Shown here piece by piece: positions 22,935 through 33,769 of a DNA stretch of 64,000 nucleotides; positions within the stretch are counted from its first letter, which is position 1, and every line of letters starts with the position of its first letter. The stretch lies in NCBI GenBank assembly GCA_029718625.1, contig CM056380.1:115020746-115084745 (forward strand). The letters run 5' to 3'. A program made the translations under genes and the position numbers. A model generated the notes under the pieces. It searched no databases. It was not told where the DNA came from and was given only the letters and a program-made list of their open reading frames with translations. This stretch comes from Synaphobranchus kaupii. Lineage: Eukaryota; Chordata; Actinopteri; Anguilliformes; Synaphobranchidae.

Positions 22935-23625
22935 AGGATTACTGAGTTAGCTGGATAACTGCACTGAGTAAGAGAAGCAGGATTATGGAGTTAGCTGGAT
23001 AACTGTACTGAGTAAGAGAAGCAGGATTACCAAGTTAGCTGGATAACTGCACTGAGTAAGAGAAGCAGGATTACGGAGTTAGCTGGATAACTGTACTGAG
23101 TAAGAGAAGCAGGATTACTGAGTTAGCTGGATAACTGCACTGAGTAAGAGAAGCAGGATTACCAAGTTAGCTGGATAACTGTACTGAGAAATGCAGTACC
23201 CGGAAACCCTCCCTGTGGTGATGTATGATCGTGATCTCAGTCTATCTGGGATTGATCAGTGGTGCGCAGCATCTGGTTTGTGACGTCACTCACTCACGAC
23301 ACTTCTCAGTTATGCTAATGCATCAATTAGAGCAGCAGTCAGCTAGCTCTGGGGCTGAGATTTATATTTACTTTTCACTGTATTAATAAATCATATTAAC
23401 CTAGTAATCGTTTCACTCATCATGACCCTCCCAAAAGTAAAAATAGTGGATAGTGCAGCTATCCAGCTAATTCAGTGATCCTGCTTCTCTTACTCAGTGC
23501 AGTTATCCAGCTAACTCAGTAATCCTGCTTCTCTTACTCAGTGCAGTTATCCAGCTAACTCAGTGATCCTGCTTCTCTTACTCAGTGCAGTTATCCAGCT
23601 AACTCAGTGATCCTGCTTTGTGGAA
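22935..23625. mobile_element. Foldback element with tandemly expanded arms
   Basis: About six copies of a 44-bp unit (GCAGGATTACTGAGTTAGCT, GGATAACTGCACTGAGTAAG) at 22935-23190, and about four copies of its reverse complement at 23455-23620. Outer edges read TTCCACAAAGCAGG and CCTGCTTTGTGGAA, the termini of a common palindromic fish MITE. An unexpanded relative is at 53460-53625. Confidence 0.85.
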
Positions 23626-23689
23626 TAACCCCCTGCAGACCCTAACCCTAGCCATGGCATTAACCAGGGAGGGAGGGTTTTATTTGGCA

Positions 23690-23890
23690 GGTTAAGAGAT
23701 AAGATGAAAGATAAGATATAGCATAAGATAAAAGATACGATATAAGACAAACAATAAGATAAGATAAAAGCTATAAGATATAAGATATGAGATAAGGGAT
23801 AAGATAAGATGTAAGATTGTACTTTATTGATCCCAGAGGGAAATTGCAGCATTAGAGAAACTCAAGACTGCATCAAATACAAGAGAAACA
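23690..23890. repeat. GATAA-rich repeat and LINE 3' tail
   Basis: Degenerate AGATAAGATA repeats, then TGTACTTTATTGATCCCAGAGGGAAATTG, a sequence typical of 3' ends of fish non-LTR elements. Confidence 0.5.
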
Positions 23891-24099
23891 TAAAGAGAGT
23901 ATAAGAATATCTACATATTAACACACGTCTGTCTGTATATATTAATAATCAGTGGAATTGAGCCCTACCCTGACCTGAAACGGTAGTGCTAACACATACA
24001 CTACTACACACTGGTAGTGCCCGTACGGTGGGTTATCCCATCTCCTGAGGAAGCTGAATACATTGGGTGAGGCCGGGGGTAAAACCACAGAACTGTGTA

Positions 24100-24316
24100 A
24101 GTGAATGCCAGCCTCAGTGAGTCTCCAGTTTCCTGACTATTTATAAATAACCATCAGGGCCCTTCACTACGGTGCCCCCTGTGGACACAGCGGTGCATTA
24201 CAGGGGGGTCAAGGGTCATAGGTCAATGCCCTATAAATATCATTAACACACCGTGCGTGCTGCCAACTGACCAGCTGGCCTGCGGCTTCTCCACCTCAGC
24301 CGGCCCATTGTACGAG
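24100..24316 (+). promoter_or_regulatory. Promoter and 5' UTR exon of second dusp13b-like gene
   Basis: Two overlapping perfect MEF2-type motifs (CTATTTATAA at 24137 and TTATAAATAA at 24141) and a TATA box (CTATAAATA at 24231) lie before a short non-coding exon that ends at 24316 in GAG followed by GTAAGC. The coding exon's acceptor (TTCACAG, ending 25117) is two bases before the ATG. About 150 bp, including CCCTGTGGACACAG and CAATGCCCTATAAATATCAT, is shared with the promoter of dusp29 (28220-28453), supporting its function. Muscle expression is an inference from the MEF2 sites. Confidence 0.6.
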
Positions 24317-25118
24317 GTAAGCAATATTCTGCTCATTCATGCATCAGATTTACAGCAGAGAAACGGAGACTATTTTGTGCTTTAAATAGCAGCAGTGCGG
24401 AAAAGTGCACGGAGGAAAGCGGTTTGCATGTTAATGGTTACTAAACGGCCTGAACTATGGAAATATACAAGATTAGGGGGGGGGGTCAAACTATACATAA
24501 CAGCTGCGGTTATTAATAACCAGTGTTTTGTGTTTTACCAGAGACACAAAGAGCTTCACATCTTTCCTTTTGTACGGCTCCCTTCTCATAACCATACTAA
24601 AATATATTAATTATGCAGCAGTATAATTTAACCCGTATTCCCCAAAGAGCATATACAAATACATTTATATTTATGAAGTATACATTTAAAAAGGCATTTT
24701 ATTTTATTGTTTAATTATTTCATTTATTTACTTATTTAAAATGGACAGCACATAGTAATCAATAAAAGCATCAATGGGTACAATGCCAGCGTTAGCCCCA
24801 GCGCTAGTTTTCATCTGTAGTCCCTAAGCACATTTGTGCCACATTATAAAAGGTTGATAAGCTTGAATATATGAAAATGTGGATCCAGATCTTTGACATT
24901 TATGGGAGAGATTTATTGGGAGAGATTTATGGGAGACTGCCAGTGGAATCCTGAGGACAGCAATGCCAATGGGCGTGACCTCCAAGCTCTTTGGTGTGCA
25001 CTGCTAGGCCAGTCACGAGATTTTAAAATTTAGGGAGCAGATAGGGAACAGTTAGCATGCTACATGGAACCTTGTGTTTTGGCATATAAGAGACTCACGG
25101 TTAAATACTGTTCACAGC

Positions 25119-27182
25119 ATGGCCCAAGAAGAACCAGGCGATTCTGCAAGTCTAGAGCAATACTTGACTCCACCCATTTCAGAACTCCGGCGTCTGCTCT
25201 GGACAAACAGACAGCCTGCGGGACCTGTCAATCAAGTCTGGCCCGACCTGTACTTGGGAGACGAGTGCGTACCCCACCTGTACCCCACCATGTAGCGGCA
25301 CTCATCGCAGAGTGAGCCTTTACCAACCCCAAAACCCCAAAACCCCAAAACCTCTAAACTGGTGGAGCTACCATGCACTGTCAATCAAAGATCTGTATGG
25401 AATCGACTTCTGCATATTTTACATATCTCTGCCATTTCAGGGGGTTGGTACTGTGGAAGTAAGCTGTTAGGTAGAGGAGGAGTTATGATATTATACAATA
25501 GAGTTTGGGGAACTCCTAATCCTCTGTGTAGGGTAAAGGACCTCCCGTTGGCGTCAACACTTCATAAATGGTTAAACTGAATAGCATTTGCATTGCATTG
25601 CATTGAATAGAAGACTCTGCTATTTCCTTCATCTTCATCTTGAGAATTCTCCAGCTCAAAACCCATCTCAAATTGAACCTAATGAGAAGAGAGTAAAGGA
25701 CTTCCCTCCGTAGAACCCAAACATCACATGCTTGGGAGGAGAGTACATGCTTGTCTGCGCTCAATAAATACAGGAGGTTGTGGCAATGAACACATTGATA
25801 CATTCAGAAATGAGGGTAAAAATTGAAAATATATATTTTTAAAAATAAAATTAAACTGTCTCTCACCGTCTGTCTCAGGGCTACAGCGCGTGACAAAGCC
25901 ACACTGACCCAGCTGGGAATCACTCATATTGTGAACGCCGCCGCTGGGCCACGCCGGATCAACACGGGCCCCCAATTCTACACAGACATGACCATAGAGT
26001 ACCGGGGGGTCGAGGCCGCCGACCATGCAACCTTCGACCTTCGACCTTTCTTCTACCCAACGGCCGAGTTCATTCAAACAGCACTGTCCAAAAAAGGCAA
26101 GTGTTGCTAGGCATCAAGAGCAAGAGAGTATAATATCATAATCTATCAATCACAACAGCACAACTTAAACTTATCATCAATAAGGCAACTCGCATTCAAC
26201 ATAACACAATGTGGCAGTAGCAGTATTTCTATTAGAGACTAGCCTTATCAATGCCTACACAAGAGCTGCATTACACAAGGCCTACGCTCACTGTCAACTG
26301 TTTGTTACCAACATTGGACTTTGAACGATTTTAAAAGGACATTCAATTTAGTTTGCCAGTAACACATTTTAAATGAAAATGGATGCGGATGAACAGAGGG
26401 TTGCAAATAAACAGTTGGCCAATGATATAGCCCATACTCAAACTGGCCATGCCAAGGTAGCGATGGAAGCTGTACTGGTCACTCACAGTGGTCCGTCCTA
26501 TTAGGTCATTTAACACTGGTGTTCCAACAGGCCTACCTGCTGTTACTCACACCACTCAGTGTAAGGCCTTGTGGCTGCATGTCCCTGTATGGCCTTGTGG
26601 CTGTATGTCCCTGTATGGCCTTGTGGCTGTATGTCCCTGTATGGCCTTGTGGCTGCATGTCCCTGTATGGCCTTGTGGCTGCATGTCCCTGTATGGCCTT
26701 GTGGCTGTATGTCCCTGTATGGCCTTGTGGCTGTATGTCCCTGTATGGAAAATGTTTGGTTTTGCATTTGGCCGGTTTGGTGGGGTAGCCATAGTAACGG
26801 TTGCTGGGTTTTGCGTTTGTCCGGTTTGGTGGTGTAGCCGTAGTAACGGTTGTGGGGTTTTGGGTTGGACCGGTTTGGTGGTGTAGCTATAGTAACGGTT
26901 GTGGGGTTTTGGGTTTGACTGGTTTGGTGGTGTAGCCATAGTAACGGTTTGATGGGGGCTTTACCTGCAGAGAAGGTGTTTGTCCACTGTGCGATGGGGG
27001 TCAGTCGCTCGGCAACCCTGGTGCTGGCCTTCCTCATGATCTGTGAGAACCTCACGCTGCTGGACGCCGTCAACACCGTCCGGCGCCACAGGCACATCTG
27101 CCCCAATGAAGGATTTTTGGAGCAACTCAGACACTTGGACACAACCTTGGCCCTGCAAAGACCTGGAAAACAGCACTCTTAG
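25119..27182 (+). CDS. Dual-specificity phosphatase, second DUSP13B-like gene
   Basis: Exons 25119-25264, 25879-26096 and 26971-27182 give 191 residues: [44 protein letters not shown], acid loop GVEAAD, P-loop [10 protein letters not shown]. All catalytic residues are present. The first donor is GTGCGT; the second is GC (GCAAGT), as in the other dusp13b-type sets. Exon 2 differs from the exon at 21573 by about 10 of 218 bases, while exon 3 up to the codon for Asn of CPN is about 97% identical to dusp13b exon 3 and then switches to the 22-kb type (QLRHLD.TL.LQR). The gene is therefore a mosaic. It has a MEF2/TATA promoter resembling that of dusp29. Confidence 0.9.
26565..26748 (+). repeat. 26-bp minisatellite in intron 2
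   Basis: Seven copies of CCTTGTGGCTGTATGTCCCT plus GTATGG, varying mainly at one TGCATG/TGTATG position. It is open in several frames but has no gene features. Confidence 0.93.
26756..26955 (+). repeat. 49-bp repeat, copy of that before dusp13b exon 3
   Basis: Four copies of the GGTTTGGTGGTGTAGCCATA / GTAACGGTTGTGGGGTTTTG unit ending in GGGGGCTTTACCTGCAG, the acceptor shared with dusp13b exon 3. Confidence 0.9.
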
Positions 27183-27261
27183 GGCGGCAGGATCTTTGGG
27201 AGCCAAAGATATTCCACATTTGGATTTATTAGGTAGCAACCTGCTGATATAAAGAGAAGTC

Positions 27262-27340
27262 TGGTCTTTCACTATAGGCCAGTATATAACTTCACTATAG
27301 GCCAGTATATAACTTCACTATAGGCCAGTATATAACTTCA
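27262..27340 (+). repeat. Short 23-bp tandem repeat
   Basis: Three copies of TTCACTATAGGCCAGTATAT plus AAC, 80 bp after the stop of the second dusp13b-like gene. Confidence 0.9.
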
Positions 27341-28219
27341 AATCACTTCCTTATACCAAGACAGGATGATTTACTGCAAATTTTCCATTTTCCACTGAAG
27401 AAACTATATACAAATATATACTCTAGGTACCACAAATCCAGGTCATCAACATCCAGGACTCAAACATGCAACCTTCTGGGTTTCAACCAAAATGTCAAAT
27501 TGACCACAGCCATAATGCCACACAACCATAATGCAACACTTCAATAATGGAACACTGCCGTAATATCAGGAAACACACTGATTTCCATTTGCTTTTCATT
27601 ATTCTCCATAAATCCAGAACAACTGAAGTGCAGACCACATGTACACTCCTAATTTCCCTCCTGTTATTTCCTATATAATTAGGATTTTAAAAAGCGCTTC
27701 AGTACTGGTGAATAAAACTTTTCAGATAATATTAATTTGGTCATTCTTCGAAGTGAGCTGAACTAAGAGATAAAGCTATCTTACAGGCGAGACAAGCTCA
27801 AAGAGCCCAGAAATAAAATAAACTTATAACAAGAGAAGGAATTCAATATCACAGGTTTTATGATTTTGCTGTTGTGGAGGATAATGGGAGAGTTGGCACA
27901 TCTGAGGGGAAATCACATCACTGCCACTGAGCCAAAATGGCTGTTTCTCCACTGCCTGACACCATGGATGCAGTCCTTTCATATATCGGAGCCAAAATGG
28001 CTGTTTCTACAAAATATATAAATTTCTACACAAGACAGAATTTCTACACGATACATTAAACAAGATTGATTCCTCTAATTCTGTACCAATCAACACAGAA
28101 GCAAAGCAGCTATGTGGCTATATGGACAGAGGACACCACCAGCACATATACTGAGAAAGTAAAGTGTTTAAGTGCCCTTACGCCGAGTTCTCCCCTCTCC
28201 CGGGGGAGTTGGGTGAGGG
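27340..28219. other. Spacer before dusp29 promoter
   Basis: AT-rich DNA. The phrase GAGCCAAAATGGCTGTTTCT occurs twice (near 27930 and 27988). No coding exon is seen. Confidence 0.4.
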
Positions 28220-28453
28220 GTGTAAGTGAATGTCAGCTGCCAGCGAGTCTCCAGTTTCCTGTCTGTATATGTATAGCCATAAACAGATGGGTCCCTCTGC
28301 CACAGCGCTCCCTGTGGACACAGTAGGGCATTGCAGGGGTCAGGGCTCATATAGACCAATGCCCTATAAATATCATTACCACACTGCGGCTGTGACCGAC
28401 AGACAGGTCACACTGCCCCTCGATCTGACCACTGAAGCCGGCCGCTGTTGGAG
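28220..28453 (+). promoter_or_regulatory. Promoter and 5' UTR exon of dusp29
   Basis: TATA box CTATAAATA at about 28364, preceded by CCCTGTGGACACAG; a short non-coding exon ends at 28453 in GAG followed by GTAAGC. The next acceptor (CTCACACAG, ending 29866) starts the exon with the ATG at 29911. Closely similar to 24100-24316, but the MEF2-like sites are degraded here. Confidence 0.6.
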
Positions 28454-29866
28454 GTAAGCACGTCCCTGCTTCTATTCTGCACGGGAGAACAGGAGAGGAT
28501 GTATTTTGTGCTTTAAATAGGAACAGAATGAAACGCATACACAGGAGAAACACGCTTACAGATGCATGGAAATCACCACAGTTTGAAGACCTCAAAGAAT
28601 TGGCGATGCGGTAGACAGGCCGTTATGTCATATATAAAATACCGCAAGCCGCCGTTCTCCGAAGCTGCAGAGCCTACTACTGCTGCCAACTGGTACTGCT
28701 GATTCATTGTTTTTAATCTCGCTTTGGTACAATATCTTTCATAAAGGTATAGGAACCATTCAGATTATTTGGAGTATACGCAGTACTTCATGGTAATATT
28801 TGTGCTTAAAATACATTTTACAATACTTTAAAGGGATAGTCCACTTTTTGGTTTGCAATTAAGGATTTAAAAAAATATATTTACAGAAATGTCTTAATAC
28901 CTACCAGCTTTATAATTGTTTGTATAGGGGCAATCACGGGTTTGTTGTTTAAAGCAAAAAAATATATATATACACTTAAAGTAACTTCAAATCCGCTTGT
29001 GCAATGATGTTACTCCTTCAGAGGTTGTGCATGTGTATATTAATACATTTAAAAAAAAATCTAGTTTAATGTTATTTTTGGTTGGAACTATTCCCCATGG
29101 AAAATGCAGCCTAAGAGTACTGCATTCTAGGAAAGAAGTACTAGCACTATATAAAAACAGTTAATAATTTTGAATAAAAACTATAAAATTAATCTGTGAA
29201 TATTTACAGCCTCTGGAGGCATAACATTTCTGTACAAGCAGCTTAAACTAAAGTAATCACCTACACCTGCTGTTTCACAACAAATAGGCTACATCTCAAA
29301 ACAAGTTAATTTTCTTAAGTGTTTTCTCAAGAAAGGAACCTTCAAGTTTCTCTCCTGAAATTACAGAATATGTTTCAGTGAACTGACAGATTTAAATATT
29401 GCGATGGGATTTTTTTAAAAAGTTGCTGAATTGAAAGAGTCGCTTATGAAAATGAATTTTACATGTTCGATCCAGTTTGCAGACTGCTTCAGACCTGTCC
29501 CTCCTTTGGTTTATCCTCCCGACTTCACGAAACCGGAGTCCCAGATGCATCACCCCGCCCCTTTGAACTGATTATTGAATTGACTATTACCATTCAGTCA
29601 ACCATCCAGGATGGGCACCCCCTCTCTAGCCAGGTTCCTTCCGAGATTTCTTCCCACTGGGGAGTTTTTTCTCCCCTACCGGGGAGTTTTTTACCTCGTT
29701 TTGCTGGTTGGGGGCTAAGGCCTGGTTTTTTGCTCAATTTTCCTTCTGTTTCCCTGTGCAGCGTCTTTGTGACAGTTCTCTGTAAAAAGCGCTATACAAA
29801 TAAAATTGAATTGAATTGAAGGATCATTTTGAAATAATGAAAACATTTACTTACTCTCTCACACAG
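28454..29866. other. dusp29 5' UTR intron with L2-like tail
   Basis: Mostly AT-rich. At about 29610-29820 it holds a 3' LINE-type tail: GGGGAGTTTTTTACCTCGTT, GGGGGCTAAGGCCTGG and GCGCTATACAAATAAAATTG followed by repeated AATTG. Confidence 0.5.
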
Positions 29867-29910
29867 GAGAATCCCGGGGAGCCCTGTGAAAAGTGACCAG
29901 TGTAGAAAGA

Positions 29911-32900
29911 ATGACGTCTATTACAACAAAGAACAAGAAGAAGAATGCGTACGCCGAGGTGAAGGTGGATCCTAACAGTGACTACGTCACCCCAGGGGCC
30001 TTTGACCTGGAGAAAATCTTCTGGCGCGGTTCTGGAGCCGCGTACACGCATGTCAACGAGGTGTGGCCCAACGCCTTCATCGGAGATGAGTGAGTTTGGA
30101 GGACCTCTCGCCAGTAGGGGATTTAGCACAGCAGGTGTCAGAGTATAAGAAGTAGCAAGGTTTGCCTTTTCTTGAGATGTTCAAAAAATGTCCACAATAA
30201 ACTTGTGTGGCCAAAACAGCCTCAGTAATAATCCACAGTCCCGCAGAATATTTCTGTACAACGGCCGATTTTGGAGTTGCTCAGTGGCTCATTCGGTTGC
30301 AGCACTGTTCTTGTGCGTAGAAATCACGGCATGGTATCAAATCAGACCATGCTAGCACTGACTGTGGCCAGCAGCACTGCAGGGCGACACACAATCGGCT
30401 CTCGCATCACCCAGGGACGGGAGGTCAGTCAGCTGCCATGTCTCACCAGTGACCCCTGCTGGTCGATCAGCGCCTGCAAGTTCGCCTGTTAATCTGTACA
30501 TGATGGGTCCTCCTCCGACTCATGTCTGTGCGAGCCCGACTTGTTAACTGCGGTGTGATGAGACGCAGAGGTGGAAAGTCCAGGGGTCAGAAAGTAAAAG
30601 TCCCACCATGTGTTTCTTCTATACATGAACTCAACCAACTGATTTCACTAATTAGCCTCCTGGCTGAAGAATTGTGCTAATTAGCAAATCCAGCTGATTG
30701 GAACAAATTACTGGGGAGGACTTTTACTTTCTGAACCTGGATTTTCCACCTCTGGATAAGAGGGTGCGGCAGACACCACACACCTTGGAGGACAGCAGGT
30801 ATGCTTTCTGCTCTCCTGAATTGGTAGCAGAGTTCGTGCCAAAGAGCGCTCATAAAAATACAGGCATTCTAAATTGGGGGAGAACATGGTGTTAAAGCAT
30901 TTAAAAAACAAAACAAAAAAAGAATAGCCGATTAGTCAAAAAAAAGACATCCAGTGAAACCATTTATTTGGTTGTAGTAGCTATCTACAAGACAGTCCTG
31001 CCCTGAGAATGGACTTCCTGTGTGTTGGGAAGGCCCAACTACATTATAGGCATTTAGCAGATGCTCTTATCCAGAGCGACTTAAAAAAAAAAAAAAAATG
31101 CGAAAAAGTTGTGTAACATATTATCCATTCAGACAGCTGGATATATACTGAAGCGATTCAGGTTAAGTACCTTGCTCAAGGGTACAACGGCAGTGTCCAA
31201 CCGGGGAATCGAACCTGCAACCTTTCGGTTACAAGGCCAGTTCCTTAACCATTATACTACACTGCCGCCCTAACTACATTCCCTCCAGTTCATTTTCAAA
31301 TTATTTAATGCATTGATCATAAAATTCCTTTCTTGTTTTAGTCTGGCACAGGTCTTCTTTGACCTGAAAACTACTGATACTGTCTTTCATAGCAAAGCCA
31401 TCAACAGTAGCCTACCTGAACAGTAGCCTACCTGAACACTAGCCTACCTGAACAGTAGCCTACCTGAACACTAGCCTACCTGAACAGTAGCCTACCTGAA
31501 CACTAGCCTACCTGAACAGAGAGTGTCGACCTGCTTTTAACCGTTTGGTCTCTCTTGGAGCAGGAAGACAGCTCTGGAGCGTGACAACCTGGAGAAAATG
31601 GGCGTGACTCACATCCTTAACGCCGCCGAGGGGAAGTGGAATAACGTGGCCACCGGCCCCAAGTACTACAGCGACATGAACGTGGAATATTACGGAGTGG
31701 AAGCGGAAGACATTCCCACCTTCAACCTCAGCGGATCTTTCCGTCCCGCGGCCCAATTCATCGACCAAGGCCTCAGTAAACCCCAGAGTGAGTCATTCGG
31801 CATCTAAATCAGAGGCCTCCTAACGAGTATTTAAACATCCCAGTTCCCTTTAGCCGTCTGTAGCACCCGTTTGCCTCTTCGCTATCATTGTGAGCCCAAG
31901 TACATTAAGTCCTATGCCTTGCCTATAGTGTAGTTCCACAGTAAGGGTTAAATAGAGGTGGAAAGAAAATACAAACATTCCTCTGTCCACCACTGAGATA
32001 ATGACACCAAACACTGCAGGACATTGTCACACGGCGAGTCAAAAAACTAAAGGTTGTCAGGTCTCAGTCCTCTGGTTTTTTGGCTTTTCCAAATCTGAAC
32101 TGCATGCGCACGCCACCGGACGGAGACAACAGAGAAACAGGAATCGTATCACAAATGAGGGGGTCCAGACAGAAAAACTGATATTTTTAAACAAAACATA
32201 ACCTCACAATATAATAAAATGTACTGACTGGTGACGTACCAAGAAGATAAACAACTGTGTGTCTCTGCTCACTCACCGAACACATTCATGTCTAGCTTGC
32301 AGTGCAAACACTATAACACTGAAGTAGCTAGCTACGTTTTCAGTACCAGCTAGCTACATATAAGGGCAGATTCCTCTCCCCCAAACCCAATGATCTGACT
32401 GTACTGACCAGGCTGGACACACTCATGCTGTCTGTCTGCTACATGTATTAAGATTGATCCACCACCCATCAACAAGCACAAAGCAAGCAAGCTAGCTACC
32501 ACTTGCTAACAGACTGTAGAGCAGCGGCTATTTATTGAAATAATACATTAAATAACATTACAGGCATTTAGGAAACAGACACCCTTATCCAGAGCGAGTT
32601 ACTTTCTTTAACTTGGTATCCATTTATACAGCTGGGAGTTTTACTGAAGCAGTGCAGGTTAAGTACCTTTAGCTCAAGGGTACAGCGGCAGTGTACTGGA
32701 TATATACTGAAGCAGTGCAGGTTAAGTACCTTTAGCTCAAGGGTACAGCGGCAGTGTACTGGATATATACTGAAGCAGTGCAGGTTAAGTACCTTTAGCT
32801 CAAGGGTACAGCGGCAGTGTACTGGATATATACTGAAGCAGTGCAGGTTAAGTACCTTTAGCTCAAGGGTACAGCGGCAGTGTACTGGATATATACTGAA

Positions 32901-33769
32901 GCAGTGCAGGTTAAGTACCTTTAGCTCAAGGGTACAGCGGCAGTGTACTGGATATATACTGAAGCAGTGCAGGTTAAGTACCTTTAGCTCAAGGGTACAG
33001 CGGCAGTGTACTGGATATATACTGAAGCAGTGCAGGTTAAGTACCTCTAGCTCAAGGGTACAGCGGCAGTGTACTGGATATATACTGAAGCAGTGCAGGT
33101 TAAGTACCTTTAGCTCAAGGGTACAGCGGCAGTGTACTGGATATATACTGAAGCAGTGCAGGTTAAGTACCTTTAGCTCAAGGGTACAGCGGCAGTGTAC
33201 TGGATATATACTGAAGCAGTGCAGGTGAAGTACCCTTAGCTCGAGGGTGCAGCGGCAGTGTCCTACCTGGGAATTAAACCTGCAGCAGGTTCACCCTATA
33301 GTTAGCTATATTAGTTCCCTAACAATAGAGTCTACTGTGCATGTTTAGCCAATGAATACCTTCCCCATTAAATGACAGCGGCTAATTGCAAGCTTCTCAA
33401 GCATTGGCATGGTATTGCACACCATGTTCTGGGTGTTTGTAACTGCGCTTTGTAAAAATACATTTTAGGCAGGACATTTTCTCTTTAAGTGAGCCCAGTG
33501 TCTCATTCCCTTTGGTTTCAGATAAGCTTCTGGTGCACTGTGTGATGGGAAGAAGCCGCTCTGCCACACTCTTCCTGGCCTACCTCATGATCTACAAGAG
33601 CATGACGGTGGTGGAGGCCATCGAGCACGTCAAAGAGCGAAGGTGCATCCTCCCCAACCGGGGCTTCCTAAAGCAGCTCCGACAGCTCGACATTCAGCTC
33701 CAACAGCAGAGGCATGGATCTGATAACAGTGCAAATGGCAGCAATGATGCCCAGGAAGACAAGCAGTGA
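29911..33769 (+). CDS. dusp29: Dual-specificity phosphatase 29 (DUPD1)
   Basis: Exons 29911-30089, 31564-31787 and 33522-33769 give 216 residues. The N-terminus has [17 protein letters not shown] and [15 protein letters not shown], then [20 protein letters not shown], the acid loop [13 protein letters not shown] and the P-loop [12 protein letters not shown], then [15 protein letters not shown]. These are hallmarks of DUSP29/DUPD1, a muscle-enriched phosphatase of the DUSP3-like group. Exon 2 is 224 nt, two codons longer than the other cluster members, owing to an extra stretch near KWNNVATGP. All donors are GT. The C-terminus is Gln/Asn/Asp-rich. Last phosphatase of the array, convergent with kat6b. 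Confidence 0.94.
30270..30565 (+). mobile_element. Possible tRNA-derived SINE in dusp29 intron
   Basis: Starts with TTGCTCAGTGGCTCATTCGG, resembling a tRNA 5' end, followed by about 250 bp of non-coding sequence with features such as GCACTGCAGGGCGACACACA. It abuts a MITE at 30566. Confidence 0.35.
30566..30754. mobile_element. Foldback MITE, family copy 1
   Basis: Ends CAGAGGTGGAAAGTCC and GGATTTTCCACCTCTG pair; GTCAGAAAGTAAAAGTCC pairs with GGACTTTTACTTTCTGAAC. A second copy lies at 52446-52640. Confidence 0.8.
31038..31270 (-). mobile_element. tRNA-derived SINE
   Basis: On the minus strand: GTGTAGTATAATGGTTAAGG and GCAGGTTCGATTCCCCGG (A/B boxes), the central AACCTGAATCGCTTCAGTAT, and the tail CGCTCTGGATAAGAGCATCT. 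It is an unexpanded copy that shows the ancestral structure of the expanded elements at 19.5 and 32.6 kb. Confidence 0.75.
31405..31520 (+). repeat. Short tandem repeat before dusp29 exon 2
   Basis: About seven copies of a 16-bp unit AACAGTAGCCTACCTG / AACACTAGCCTACCTG, ending some 45 bp before the exon 2 acceptor (31563). Confidence 0.9.
32555..33290 (-). mobile_element. SINE with 63-bp internal minisatellite
   Basis: A minus-strand copy of the same SINE (tail ACATTACAGGCATTTAGGAA at the left; GGGAATTAAACCTGCAGCAG at the right). Between 32640 and 33265 a 63-bp unit with TGGATATATACTGAAGCAGT and GGTTAAGTACCTTTAGCTCA is repeated about ten times, nearly identical. Confidence 0.85.
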
